A model generated the notes under the pieces. It did not search any database and was not told where the DNA came from. It worked only from the letters and a program-made list of their open reading frames with translations. Shown piece after piece: positions 1 through 23,227 of a stretch of 64,000 bases of DNA. The stretch's first letter is position 1; every line of letters starts with the position of its first letter. The position numbers and the translations under genes are program-made. The stretch comes from Paracyclopina nana (lineage: Eukaryota; Arthropoda; Copepoda; Cyclopoida; Cyclopettidae). The stretch is taken from the NCBI GenBank assembly GCA_019096065.1, contig JAGUCH010000001.1, positions 12,276,001 to 12,340,000 on the forward strand, in the 5' to 3' direction.

Positions 1-525
1 TGTAGTTTATCTATTTGTATATACAACACAATTTCGTTAACTATGTTGAACAAAGAATGAAGTCGTGGACATATTCGCATAGAAAAGGTGGTTTTCCTCG
101 CGAGCTTCTTCTGTTGTGTTTGGTAGTTGGCTAATCAAGGAAGGATTTTTTTTATGTTTTCTAGCATTAGTTGTAATTTATTCATCCTTCAATTTATCAT
201 CATCGCATTAGCTTTTTTCTGTGAATCTTTTTTTGTGTTCAAATCCAACTTGTTTTGTTTCGCAGCAGAGTAGTAGTTGTAGTATTTTTATAGTAATTGT
301 GGTAGATTTTAGAATTAAATTGGCGCTGAACTTTTTTTTCTGCTACAAAAAAGTGGGTTTCTTCCAATATATCGATGACTTTAGCGAAAAGAAATGCAAA
401 AAGTGATGAACTAGCACATAACAAAAAGAGAGAAAATAACCTGATGTCGGATGTGTATGCAGCAGGGCGGGGACGAAACTAATGGTGTGGCTTAAAAAGA
501 ACAAAAAACGGGGGTGGATAACCTT
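1..525. other. 3' flank / 3' UTR of CK1 alpha
   Basis: No gene is seen here. The strand opposite the text holds the downstream region of casein kinase I alpha. A minus-strand AATAAA (plus-strand tttatt, 177-182) lies about 345 bp after its stop and is a plausible polyadenylation signal. The small ORFs in this T-rich DNA show no domain. Confidence 0.5.
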
Positions 526-1612
526 TTAACGTCCAGCAGGGGTGGCGGGTGCTTGCGTGGGGACTGATCCTTCAGCAGCGGCAGAGAGTGCGGCCTTCTG
601 CTTCAGCATAGTCCAGTCGAAAGTGTAGTCGTACTGGTGGTTAAGGGTGCGGAAGAGAATGCGGAATAGCTGTCGCAAGTACATGTAATCTGGGCCTTCT
701 TCGAATCGGAGTCCGCGGCAATAGTTGAGATACATGGAGAACTCTGCGGGGTATCCCTTGCACAGCACCTCCACGGGCGTCGACATCTTCTTTTCGGATA
801 TCTTCTCGTACTTCTGCTTTTTGGTGGCAGCCTTGAGGCCCTGCCAGGGTAGCGATCCACGGTTGAAATACATGAGAACATATCCAAGGGACTCCATATC
901 GTCTCGCCTGGACTGCTCGATACCCAAGTGAGCATTGATGCTGGCATAGCGCGCGGTTCCAGTCAGATTTTTGTCCTCTCTGCAGATTGAAAGTCCGTAT
1001 TAGTGGCATCATGAATGCATGACGTAGATCAACTACGCATCGAGAAATTGTCAGATAGGGAAGCATTACGCGAAAACATTACCGATAGGTTATATGCTGT
1101 CGAGTGCGGTTGTCGCGGAACTTCTTGGCCAATCCATAGTCGATGAGGAACAACTTGTTACAGTGTCGTCCGATCCCCATGAGGAAGTTGTCAGGCTTAA
1201 TATCCCGATGGATGAAGTTCTTGTTGTGGACAAATTCAATGCGGCCAATCATTTGGTCGGCTAACATGAGCACCGTTTTCATGGTGAATCTTCTGGAGCA
1301 AAAGTTGAAGAGGTCTTCGAGCGAGGGACCGAGCAAGTCCATCACGAGGACGTTGTAATCACGCTCGGGTCCGAACCAGCGGATGTGGGGGATGCCAATG
1401 CCACCCTGGAGGATCTTGTACAGCTTGGACTCGTACAGGAGCTGCGGGTGCCGAGCCTTGATCGACTCCAGCTTGACAGCCACCTCCTCGCCATTGGTAA
1501 TGTTGATGCCAAGGTAAATGTCACCGAACGAGCCGGACCCGATCTTGCGCACAAGCCTGTACTTGGCGCCCACGATGAATTCGGACCTACAGGCCACCGT
1601 AGCGTTCGCCAT
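526..1612 (-). CDS. CSNK1A1: Casein kinase I alpha (serine/threonine kinase), 2 coding exons
   Basis: Coding exons are 1612-1083 and 979-526, giving 327 residues. The 103-bp intron begins GT and ends ctgcag, and the join splits an Arg codon. CK1 alpha phosphorylates primed Ser/Thr sites in cytoplasm and nucleus; in Wnt signalling it primes beta-catenin, and in Hedgehog signalling Ci/Gli and Smo. Visible motifs are the glycine loop GSGSFG (about residues 25-30), the ATP lysine in VAVKLES (K47), the catalytic loop HRDIKPDN (D137), and the CK1 signatures [19 protein letters not shown] and [15 protein letters not shown]. The C-terminal [10 protein letters not shown] tail ends after a short Ala/Pro-rich stretch. 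Length fits CK1 alpha rather than the longer delta/epsilon forms. Two near-invariant sites differ: the metal-binding DFG reads DYG (D158-Y159-G160), and QHIPYR reads QHITYR. The start is the first ATG before the conserved EFIVGAKY segment. Confidence 0.95.
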
Positions 1613-2644
1613 TTTTCAAAAAGAGGTCGACGAGTCGATCAAGGTCTTGCAGAGAGTGATCGTCGGCTAAATCTGGCACTGCGCGTAGCTCTGGATTGAA
1701 AAGAGCTGCTTCGACCTCGGCGGAGGCTGCTAGGTTGTAGCAATGGGGGCCAGAGGGGCGTAGGACTCGATTTCAGACACGATTTCTCAACTTTTTCGCG
1801 ACCTCTCTAGTTGGCAGCCATTTTACACACTCAGCCAGGCAAGTGCCTTGTTTGCGGTGCTACGAGCCTCAAACATTTTTTTTCTCGCCAAACGCTTCAC
1901 GTTTTCCGCCAAACTGCCGCTACAGGAACGTGAGTCACGCAGAGAAAAGTCGCCAAATTGATAACGACGCGTTGCTTTCGCGGAAAGTGGCAATGAGGCA
2001 AATCGAGCTGGAAAATGCCACAATGACTGCAGAACAGCTGTTCCAAGCGTGTTGAAAGTTGACAGGTGTGCAGCGCTGGTCAATCCTCCTCGCCCCGCCG
2101 CCTTTGACTGAGCTCTTCCTGGATATTGTAACGCTAGCTTTGCTTAGGGGCTAGCCCGCCAAAATTCGAAAAGCAACTCAGGCCAAGGCCGCAGTCTGCT
2201 ACTATGATGATGATGGTTCAAGGATTTTGTGTCATCTTATCCATTTAGTCGTCGTGATGGTGTTGTTACCTGCTGCCAAATGCGAGCCATTATTGTCAGT
2301 TTTCCTGCTCCACGCTTTTAAAAGGCCGTTGCCATGCCCATGAATTACGCTTTTACAGAATTGTAACAATTATTAGTGTGTTAAGAACCTGTCATGCAGG
2401 TTTTAAAGCGACATGATACTGAAAACGATATAGTCAGAGACAACTTTGAATTAGCGAAAAAAACCTTTGCTTGTTTGTGATAATTTTAATGTTTTTAACA
2501 ATAAGAATTCAAGATTGTCTCTTTTTTAATTACATGTTTAGCGCATAGTAAAAAAGTAAGGGCTTTTATTGTCTGCGTAGTAACGTCGTCACTCTTGCAT
2601 GTAGTATGTTAAGAAATATCATGATGAAAATACGGGAATTTTAT
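1613..2644. other. Intergenic: CK1 alpha upstream region and mind bomb 3' end
   Basis: This stretch separates two minus-strand genes. The part near 1613-2100 should carry the CK1 alpha 5' UTR and promoter. A minus-strand AATAAA (tttatt, 2565-2570) sits 75 bp after the mind bomb stop and is its likely polyadenylation signal. No supported coding ORF is seen. Confidence 0.5.
2565..2570 (-). terminator. Polyadenylation signal of mind bomb
   Basis: Canonical AATAAA on the minus strand, 75 bp downstream of the mind bomb stop codon, followed by T-rich minus-strand sequence. The hexamer is seen directly; its use is inferred. Confidence 0.6.
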
Positions 2645-15640
<12,996 letters not shown>

Positions 15641-16088
15641 ATTGATGAAATAACTTCAAGTTCAGACGGGGTTGGCTCAGTGAGGAATCTAAGCGTCAAC
15701 TGCCATTAAAGCTTTTCTCTAGTTATTGTCTTGAAAAAACTCGTCAAGGAATTGTGCATACCTGAGCAATGACAGATCGGAGATATGTGTCAACTCTTAC
15801 TAAGAACCGTCTAGAAAAATCGCAGAAGTGGTTTTTCGCTCCACTTTGAGTTGTAATGAAGAACTAGCATTTTTTTATAAATATATCTCATATTTTCTGG
15901 AAATTCAGAGGCTTCCTTTCATTAAAATAAGCAATAGGGGGCTTTAAAAATTAATTTTGTGACTTAAAAAATAACGCTCTGTTCGGCAGCCGAGTCGCGC
16001 GTCTTCCCTAGCCGCTTCGTAAACAAAGTTCATCAAACATCATTCAACCTTCGCTTTAAACTGTTTAAAATCTTCGTTCAGCAGAACT
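15641..16088. promoter_or_regulatory. Shared divergent promoter region of mind bomb and UBA2
   Basis: Only 448 bp separate the two start codons, which point away from each other. Both 5' UTRs and both promoters must fit here unless there are unseen noncoding first exons inside the neighbouring introns. No TATA box of good match stands out. The segment 15880-15980 is AT-rich. Confidence 0.55.
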
Positions 16089-18131
16089 ATGACTAATCCC
16101 GTCTTTAATCCTGAATTGGGAGAGAAGGTCGCAGGCACTAAACTTTTGGTTGTCGGCGCCGGAGGCATTGGGTGTGAACTCCTCAAAAATCTCGTTCTCA
16201 CCGGTTTCAAAGATATCACCGTTGTAAGCATTGACCGGCTCGGCTAGTCTTTGGAATTATGCATCTAATCGTTCATTCTGATTGCCTTTTAGATTGATCT
16301 CGATACCATAGATGTGACAAACTTGAACAGACAGTTCCTGTTCCAACGTCAGGTATGTTTTTCAGTTATTATTGGTAAGACATGACATTTCAATTATTTG
16401 TTGTTATAGCATGTGGGGATGTCCAAGTCCAAGGTTGCGCGTGAGTCGGTCCTTCAATTTGTCCCCGATGCCAAAGTTGAAGCCTTACACGATTCAATTA
16501 CCAACGCGCAATATGGTGTTACTTTCTTTAAGGGGTTCGATTTAGTTTTGAACGCCCTTGACAATCGAGCGGCTCGAAGTCACGTGAATCGCATGTGCCT
16601 GGCTGCTGACGTTCCGCTCGTGGAATCGGGTACCGCTGGCTACCTTGGGCAAGTCACCGTCATCCGTAAAGGCAAAACGGAGTGTTATGAGTGCCAGCCG
16701 AAGCCGCATCAAAAGACATTCCCCGGTTGCACCATTCGCAATACTCCTAGTGAGCCGATCCATTGCATTGTTTGGGCAAAGCATTTGTTCAATCAGCTTT
16801 TCGGGGAATCTGACCCCGACGAGGATGTCTCCCCTGACAACGAAGATCCTGAGTTGGGCAATTCTAAAGCCGAGGAGACGGGAAACGTTGCCAGGATTAG
16901 CACTCGCCAATGGGCTATGGACAACAAATATGACGCCAAAATGATCTTTACAAAGCTATTCAATGATGACATAAAGTACTTATTGACCATGGACAAGCTT
17001 TGGGCTAAAAGGAAGAAGCCTACTCCTCTTGATTGGGATACTTTGTCCGACAGTGTCACCGAGGCGTCTGCTGGAGCTATTCTTGATCAAATCCCTTGGA
17101 GCCTACGCCAATGTGCAGTAATTTTGGCTGCAAGCGTTGGCAAATTGAAGGCACGGTTGGAAGCATCCGACTTCAAAGACCACTTAGTTTGGGACAAAGA
17201 TGATGATGCCGCCATGGACTTTGTGGCTGCATGCGCTAATATTCGATGCGGTGTCTTCGACATTCCCCAGAAGACCCGATTTGACATCAAATCCATGGCT
17301 GGAAACATTATTCCTGCTATTGCCACCACCAATGCTGTAATTGCTGGTTGCATTGTCATGGAGGCCATCAAAATCATCAATGGCCAGGCTGACAAGTGTA
17401 AAACGGTAGCAAAGATAGTCCATTCAAAAATGAAGTCCACATTTTTATGTTCTCGTTGAATTCTAGGTTTATTTGACAGTCAAGCCAAATCCAAGAAAGA
17501 AAATTCTCGTTCCTTGCCAATTGAACGCGCCCAACCCTCAATGCTATGTCTGCTCCGAAAAGCACGAGATTGGAGTGAAACTCGACCTCGAGAAGGTCAC
17601 TTTGAAAACATTTGAGGATAAGGTTCTCAAGGGAACGTTGTCCATGGTGGCACCCGATGCCGAAATAGACGGTAAAGGAGTCGTCATCATCTCAAGTGAG
17701 GAGGATAGCGAGACATCCTGCAACAACGACAAAACCCTGAAAGAATTGGGTTTGGCCGACGGATCAATTTTGTCCTGCGATGACTTCCTGCAGGACTACA
17801 ACATCAAAATTGTTATCTACCACGAAACCGAGCTCGAGGGTGGTGTCGAATTTGAGCTGGTTGGCGATCTCACCAAGCCTCGTGAAGTCAAGGATGAAAC
17901 TAGCAAAGAATGTAAGAGTTGTTTGTAGGGAAAAAGTAGAATTGCTTTAACTAAAAATTTGTTATTTCAGCCAACGGAAATGGGGCGACTCCTGAGGCCA
18001 AAAACGGCAACTCGGCTCAAGAAACTGGTGATCGCAAGCGGAAAACTGATGAACCATCAGAGGAAGTACCATGTAAAAAGGCTAAGCAAGTTGCCGTCGA
18101 AGAGGATGATGATATTGTATGCATAGAATAA
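16089..18131 (+). CDS. UBA2: SUMO-activating enzyme subunit 2 (UBA2/SAE2), 5 exons
   Basis: Exons are 16089-16223, 16293-16352, 16410-17405, 17467-17911 and 17971-18131, all GT-AG and in phase, giving 598 residues. With SAE1 it adenylates SUMO, takes it as a thioester and passes it to UBC9, mainly in the nucleus. Seen: nucleotide-binding loop GAGGIGCELLKNLVLTGF in exon 1; NRQFLFQ at the exon 2 end; ALDNRAARSHVNRMCLAADVPL; zinc ligands CYEC (about 158-161) and CYVC in exon 4. The catalytic Cys is in PGCTIRNTPSEPIHC (C172, one off the human numbering). A ubiquitin-fold domain follows in exon 4, then a KR-rich nuclear signal (DRKRK, CKKAK). The C terminus is DDDIVCIE, a hydrophobic core beside acids that resembles a SUMO-interaction motif. 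It is complete and shows no breaks. Confidence 0.95.
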
Positions 18132-18168
18132 TGAACATCTCGTGCACCGAACAATATTTCAGTATTTG

Positions 18169-18174
18169 AATAAA
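18169..18174 (+). terminator. Polyadenylation signal of UBA2
   Basis: AATAAA lies 38 bp after the UBA2 stop codon. The convergent TLF gene ends 286 bp further on, so the two transcripts meet tail to tail with little spacer. Confidence 0.7.
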
Positions 18175-18459
18175 TGTAACATTTTGAGGATAATTGTAAA
18201 AAACGCTTCTGTATTTCAGCTGCGTACTGCTGCGCTGGTACAAGTAGTAGAAGTAGTAGTGTAGCCTTTTCTTCGGGAATTGCAATTTCTATGATCATCG
18301 AAGACAATTTTTCTTAACTTATCACAACGGACGATGCAGAGGATGAAGAGTGTACCAGAAAGTAGTTGTGGTTATTACACAATAGAAATATGTGAATGAG
18401 AATCTTTTCAGCACGAATGATGATTGCGCATACATGGAGTAGTTTTCAGATGATTCATC

Positions 18460-19430
18460 CTAATCAGAGTCCAGGGACTCGTCAGATACATCAGCTTCCG
18501 AGTCAGAGTCGGCAACGACGGCCTTCTTATTGGGTTGAACAAAAGGTTTCCTTTGCACCTGCTGAGGCGTCGGAGATTCCTTTTTCCGCTTGATTCCTTT
18601 TCTGAAAATACGATACAGATGTCAGCACACGACATTAACAATTACGCTTGAACAAGTATGCAGCATACGTTTCTAGAATCTTTGGTAACGGAGCTTTGAC
18701 GTCTTCTTTCGTCTTTTGTTTCTGGAACTCCTCCACAAGAGGGTAAATGTGTTCCACAGCTCTCTGGACGTTGGCAACACTAGGAGCTGTGATAGTGATG
18801 CTACCTGTACTGAAGATTTTGAGCGTGGCTTTCGGATCCTTGATTTTATACGTCACACCGGGATGAAGCTCGGGCTCATAACTGAAAATGATTTTGAAGA
18901 ATTTTATGTTCATCTAGGCCCAAGAGCTTTTCAGGTTAAAGCCCAAATATTTACCTAGCTTTGTCAGGATGCGCTTGGCTGAATTGCGTGATCTTGATTG
19001 CAAATGGAAGAGTGACTGTCCCAAGGACGTTGACGACGCGGTAGTTCCTAAAGCGAGTGTTGAATCCTAGTTTCTGCAGCAGCCTGGCGAACCTTCGTGC
19101 GGCAATGCGAGCCTGGTCTTCTGAGTTGGCACCGGTACAAGTGATCTTTCCAGAGCTCCAAATGCTAGCTGTCGTATATGGCTGTCTAAGCTTCATAGTG
19201 ACCATACCGTGCTCCTTGCGGTATTCAACGTTGATGCCAAATAGGGCGATTTTCCTCAAGTCCAAATGACATCTCACGTTGAACGAGCTCACCACGTTGT
19301 TGATGACAATATCCACTTCTTTGGTCTCCTCCACCACATCTTGGTTGAGCTCGTCTTCCTCCTTGATTTCGTGGCTGCCACCGTTGCTGATTCCTCCGTT
19401 CATGCTTGGACCATGTACGGCAGCGGCCAT
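18460..19430 (-). CDS. TBPL1: TBP-like factor TLF/TRF2 (TBPL1), 3 exons
   Basis: Exons (minus) are 19430-18955, 18881-18669 and 18601-18460, giving 276 residues. TLF/TRF2 replaces TBP at TATA-less promoters, binds TFIIA and serves selected Pol II genes in the nucleus. The two pseudo-symmetric core repeats are visible. Repeat 1 (about 41-123) has RCHLDLRKIAL and IWSSGKITCTGA. Repeat 2 (about 128-215) has YRVVNVLGTV, ASYEPELHPGVTYKIK and IFSTGSITITAP. The WSSGK form separates it from TBP. Human TBPL1 has 186 residues; this protein has about 40 extra N-terminal residues (Gly/acidic) and a C-terminal tail of about 48. The tail has a basic stretch KGIKRKKE, then SDSEADVSDESLDSD, a typical casein-kinase-2-like acidic serine run. 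It is convergent with UBA2. Confidence 0.92.
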
Positions 19431-19971
19431 TTTGAGCTATGATGATTCAAGGCCGGAAATTTTTCTCGCTTTGCAATTGTGCAACTTTTCTCACAGTTTC
19501 ACAGCTCTTGCTCGGCGTCTTGCTTGCTTGTTGTTAGCTGTTGCGGATTCTGAACAATGCCCTACTTTCGCCGAATGCACTTTTTTAGGGCACATCGCTC
19601 GGAAGTGGCACTCACTTTTTTGCTATAATTGCAAATAATCGACTAATTGCAGCACAACCAGTTACTTTGACGAGCAAATGCAACATCACTTAGCAATTAA
19701 TTTTCTTTTTGAGGGAAAAAGTGAATTATTTTACGCTAAGCGTGGGATCGGAAAACGCTCAAGCCAGATGTTACTGAAGAGTGCAAGATGGCCCAATCAG
19801 CATTTTTCATGGGAGAGGTCGCGCGCACAATGTGTGACAGAGTGATTTTTAAAAGTGGCGTATTTATTTATTATTATTCATATCACATTTTGTCTTATTC
19901 TGCTCTGTATGTTTTGCCGAGCAATTTGCTTTTCGTTAATGGAGTATGCTGTTACCAGGTGATGATTGAGA
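19431..19971. other. Intergenic: TLF upstream region and ELMOD3 3' end
   Basis: The TLF promoter and 5' UTR should lie in the left part. The right part is the ELMOD3 3' UTR, with minus-strand AATAAA at 19863-19868 about 105 bp after the stop. The ORFs here show no domain. Confidence 0.5.
19863..19868 (-). terminator. Polyadenylation signal of ELMOD3
   Basis: Minus-strand AATAAA inside an AATAAATAAATA run, about 105 bp after the ELMOD3 stop. Hexamer seen; use inferred. Confidence 0.6.
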
Positions 19972-20917
19972 TCAGCTAATACCGCTTGCACATGCTTCCT
20001 GCTGAACTTTTCTGCATCTGAAAATACTGTTGATTAGTTTTCTGAAGAACTGGTCAACCTTTCCATGCCCACCTTTAAGCACGTAACCAGAGTCTTTGAT
20101 TGTTTTGTGCTCAGTTTTCCATATTTTGTAGATGTGGAACATGACAGCCACGTAGAAAAAGTTCAGAGCAGACCAGACGCTGCTTTCTTGCATTATATGG
20201 CGATCCAGGATTCCATCACGCATACAATGTAATGCAATGCGAGTGACATTAATTGAAAGCACGAGCAGGGGAAAGTTTTGGTTTTCATTCAGTGACAGTT
20301 TGTACACATCCTTAGCTAAAGGGTGCAGCTCAGGGGTCATGACAAAGAACAGTGGTTGAACCAGTCCTAAGCATCCCACGCCTCTTAAATCGGTAGCAGG
20401 ATCATTGCCCTTGAAATTGAAGAGACTATTAGATCATTAAGCACTTTGAAGTTCTAATTTGTGTTACTTGAAATCCAATGGTTTCCCAGTGGCTCCCATA
20501 TCTTGGACAGTCAAGTCTAGAACCTGTAAATTGCTTGTAAAGTGTCATGAGCACATGATAATGCATTGCGTTTTGGTCGTTCAATGGTTGCCTAGATATG
20601 GCAAATACAAGCTTTTTTTCATTGATCAGTGATGGGCTTAACGTAGAAGTCATGCAAAAACAAGACAACCATGAAAAGATTCTGGCCTTGAGCTGATCTC
20701 TAGATGGTCGTTCTTCAATGTGCTCATTCTCGAGATCTATCACGCTTCTGAAGTCTTGCACAAACTCTTCTGGAGTGACAAGTGGTGTGTCCCTGAATGC
20801 TGAAGGCTGGACATCCTCGACACCAAGCCCAGCAATGGCAGAGGAAAACTGAGGCACTATTTCCTCTACATCGTCCCATTCTTGTGCAGCAGCTTCAAAT
20901 TCGTGTATATCTGTCAT
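19972..20917 (-). CDS. ELMOD3: ELMO domain-containing protein 3 (Arl GTPase-activating protein), 2 exons
   Basis: Exons (minus) are 20917-20468 and 20409-19972 (58-bp intron, phase 0), giving 295 residues. ELMOD proteins act as GAPs for Arl-family GTPases; vertebrate ELMOD3 is also needed in hearing. The ELMO domain starts about residue 120. The GAP signature spans the exon join: LDCPRYGSHWETIGFQ in exon 1, then GNDPATDLRGVGCLGL in exon 2. The presumed catalytic arginine is R159. Later family blocks are NENQNFPLLVLSINVTRIAL and KTIKDSGYVL. The acidic N terminus with EWDDVEEIVPQ is poorly conserved. Length is below human ELMOD3 (about 380 residues), mostly because of a shorter head. It lies in a run of four minus-strand genes from 18.4 to 23.2 kb. 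Confidence 0.88.
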
Positions 20918-21396
20918 GCTGGTTTTATGCTTTTGTAAACCACATTTCTTGGCTTATACCTGCTTTCTTTGAAATTAGGACTTCAAAACAAAATCGCTCA
21001 TGTCAACACGACTAGGGCACCAATTATTTGCTTTGAGTGCCTTTTTCAGAGGAGCCTTAGTTTTAAGGCTTCTCAGTAAAGCTTTGTAGGGCTGTCAACA
21101 GGCAATTAAAATTAAATTGCTACAAGAGCATGCTTTGTGCTTTCAGATTATTTGGTTGAATACACGATCTGCATCAGAGTTTGAGAAACCCTAAAAACAG
21201 GCGCAAATCACTCTCTTGATGTCACGAAACTTAGCCTGCATTTAAAAGTTCTTGCTCAATCCAAGATGGTCTATAAAACTCGAGCAATTTCTGTAGCTAC
21301 CACAAATTGAATGCTTTCCTAGGCCTTTTAATTTTTTGGGCAAGCCTTTTAAAAACTTGTGATTATAACAAATTTTATTACCTCATTTGGTTCACA
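20918..21396. other. Intergenic between ELMOD3 and MGME1
   Basis: The ELMOD3 promoter should lie here. A minus-strand AATAAA (21374-21379) is only 18 bp beyond the MGME1 stop at 21397-21399, which implies a very short 3' UTR. No coding sequence was recognised. Confidence 0.5.
21374..21379 (-). terminator. Polyadenylation signal of MGME1
   Basis: AATAAA on the minus strand about 18 bp after the MGME1 stop. No comparable hexamer was found directly after the upstream overlapping gene, so this site may end a joint transcript. Confidence 0.55.
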
Positions 21397-22584
21397 CTAA
21401 TGTGAACTAACATTCATACTCTGCTGATACAACTTGCATCTATCAAGCCACTGAATCCAATGCTTTTGTAGCTGCAGCTTATTCATCTTGAGTACGTTAG
21501 CCCTTCGACCGTCATTGTAGACCACGACGATGAGCGCATTCTCGACTTGAAAGGGGTACCTAGGGTCATGGTTGAGAGCACCAACATAGGCCGCAACTTG
21601 CAATGGGGCATCGAAGGTGGCACGTAGAGTGAGTTTTTCATTTTTAGACGTTTTCCAATCGATGAGGACGGCAGTGTTCCCCAAGAAAGTGAGAGCATCA
21701 AAATAACCCACGTAGTCCAAGCTAGGGTGGATGACTTGACTTTCCAATGAAAGGGGCGGACGATGAAAGCCATCCATTATGGGCCCAACACTGGCCAAAT
21801 GATTTCGGCTGACGTCATCCTCTAGGCTGGTAGGGTCAGGCAAGACCCCATCGAAAAAGAAGTGCTCGAGCGCAGAATGCAATCTGACACCACGCTGCAA
21901 AGTCTCGTCTTGCATCTTCAGAAAGTTCGCCTGTCCCATTTCTGCGATCATACGCTCCTCCCAATCTTTGAGAGCCTTTTTCCGCTCGGGTGGCATAGTT
22001 TCTTTCAGGATTTTGGACACACTCGGCAAAAACCTGGCATTAGTGTGCTCCTTGCGCGATAATCGAATAGTTTCATGCGAATCCGATGAAGGGAGAGTTG
22101 TCAGAACTTTCTTATCAGGATGCTCGAAAGGATAATTCCGCAGAGAAAACTTTTCCCCATCCTCCTGCAGAATGGGATCTTTTCTCTGTTTTAGGTTTTG
22201 GGTCTTGATATCCTGCTCATAAGAGAATGTAGGATGGGATCCATTGTTGTGGGCATTTTTAGAATGCTTTTTCCTTTCAATTTGGCCCAGCCAGTAATCG
22301 AGGGAGCTTTGTTCGCTTTCTGCAGCAGTCGCACGAGGAGAGGAGGACACTTTGCTCTCAACGATTGGGCCAAACGTTAGAAGATTGGAGCAATTGTAGA
22401 GGTAATTAGAGTTCTGCTTCCCGTCGGCTGAATGTGGGGGTTTCGTGCCTGATTTAGCAGCTTTCAGTAATTGGGACTGGAGATGTATCCGCCTCTTCCT
22501 CTCGCACGATAAGGTTAATCCTTGAGGAGTTTTTCGCAATCTCGTGACTGATGGAAGACAAGCGATCCTCCAATTCCGCCACAT
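21397..22584 (-). CDS. MGME1: Mitochondrial genome maintenance exonuclease 1 (MGME1), single exon
   Basis: A 395-residue intronless reading frame. MGME1 is a RecB-type PD-(D/E)XK single-strand DNA exonuclease in the mitochondrial matrix that trims flaps and 7S DNA in mtDNA replication. The C-terminal nuclease core is clear. FLPSVSKIL (about 185-193) matches the P-S-V-T/S segment and RGVRLHSALEHFF carries His236. Then come SLESQVIHPSLDYVGYFDAL (E281, D296), VLIDWKTSKNEK (D309, K311) and ATFDAPLQVAAYVGALNHD with the late Gln. The start is the first ATG after an in-frame TGA two codons upstream. The head WRNWRIACLPSVTRLRK is basic and free of acids, like a mitochondrial targeting peptide. The first 131 bp overlap the end of the PMF1-like gene in another frame on the same strand. 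Confidence 0.9.
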   Translation of the reverse strand: MWRNWRIACLPSVTRLRKTPQGLTLSCERKRRIHLQSQLLKAAKSGTKPPHSADGKQNSNYLYNCSNLLTFGPIVESKVSSSPRATAAESEQSSLDYWLGQIERKKHSKNAHNNGSHPTFSYEQDIKTQNLKQRKDPILQEDGEKFSLRNYPFEHPDKKVLTTLPSSDSHETIRLSRKEHTNARFLPSVSKILKETMPPERKKALKDWEERMIAEMGQANFLKMQDETLQRGVRLHSALEHFFFDGVLPDPTSLEDDVSRNHLASVGPIMDGFHRPPLSLESQVIHPSLDYVGYFDALTFLGNTAVLIDWKTSKNEKLTLRATFDAPLQVAAYVGALNHDPRYPFQVENALIVVVYNDGRRANVLKMNKLQLQKHWIQWLDRCKLYQQSMNVSSH

Positions 22585-23227
22585 CGTTCTTCAGGCCTGC
22601 TAGTTCCTTTTCGAGCTTAAGCTTTTCCCCTTTCAAAGTGGCCTGATCATGGGCAGCCTGATTGCTCAACGCGTCAGTGGTTGGCCGCCAGGCTAGACCT
22701 TCACTGCAATGGTTCGACTGATCGCCGACAATTCCTTCGAGGAGGTTGAGCTTCGACTCGATTTGGGTTATCTCCTCCACAGACGCAAAGTGGCTCTTGA
22801 TGTTTTTGATAGTGTCTTTGACGAAAGCCTCGTGAATATCCTGGCAGAATTTCTTGTCCTGCCCTACGACAGATGGCAGAGGACGAATAAATCTACTTTG
22901 CCTGTAACAAGAAATATTTGACTTTTAAAGATACATTTAGCCTTGATAATGAGAAAAGCATGACTATCAAAAAATATTTTGATTAACATGGATCGCATAG
23001 AAAGCCAGAGATTTACTCAGAATATACAAACTTTACTGCCTCTCACCAGATCCAGTAAAAATTTCAAGCTTTATCCACCTTCAATCCAATTTAGAAAAGA
23101 ATATTTTTGCAAAGCGAATCGAGACCATGGTAAAACAGATGGAATTTATTTCTACTTACTTTAATCCAGACTCAATTTTGGCGACCACCTTTTCTTTGGT
23201 TGACTGGTAAACTTCAAATGTACTCAT
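22454..23227 (-). CDS. PMF1: PMF1/Nnf1-like kinetochore protein (MIS12 complex), 2 exons
   Basis: Exons (minus) are 23227-23160 and 22901-22454 with a GTAAGT donor and TTACAG acceptor, giving 171 residues. PMF1/Nnf1 pairs with MIS12 in the four-subunit complex that links CENP-C to NDC80 at kinetochores. The protein is helical. An Nnf1-like segment (about 40-85) has FCQDIHEAFVKDTIKNI, then ESKLNLLEGIV. Next is AWRP (93-96), found in the same place in vertebrate PMF1. A coiled coil (about 107-150) with heptad leucines follows, then a short polar tail ending TESC. The similarity is modest and rests on block order, so another small coiled-coil protein is possible. Its last 131 bp are also the start of MGME1. 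Confidence 0.6.
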
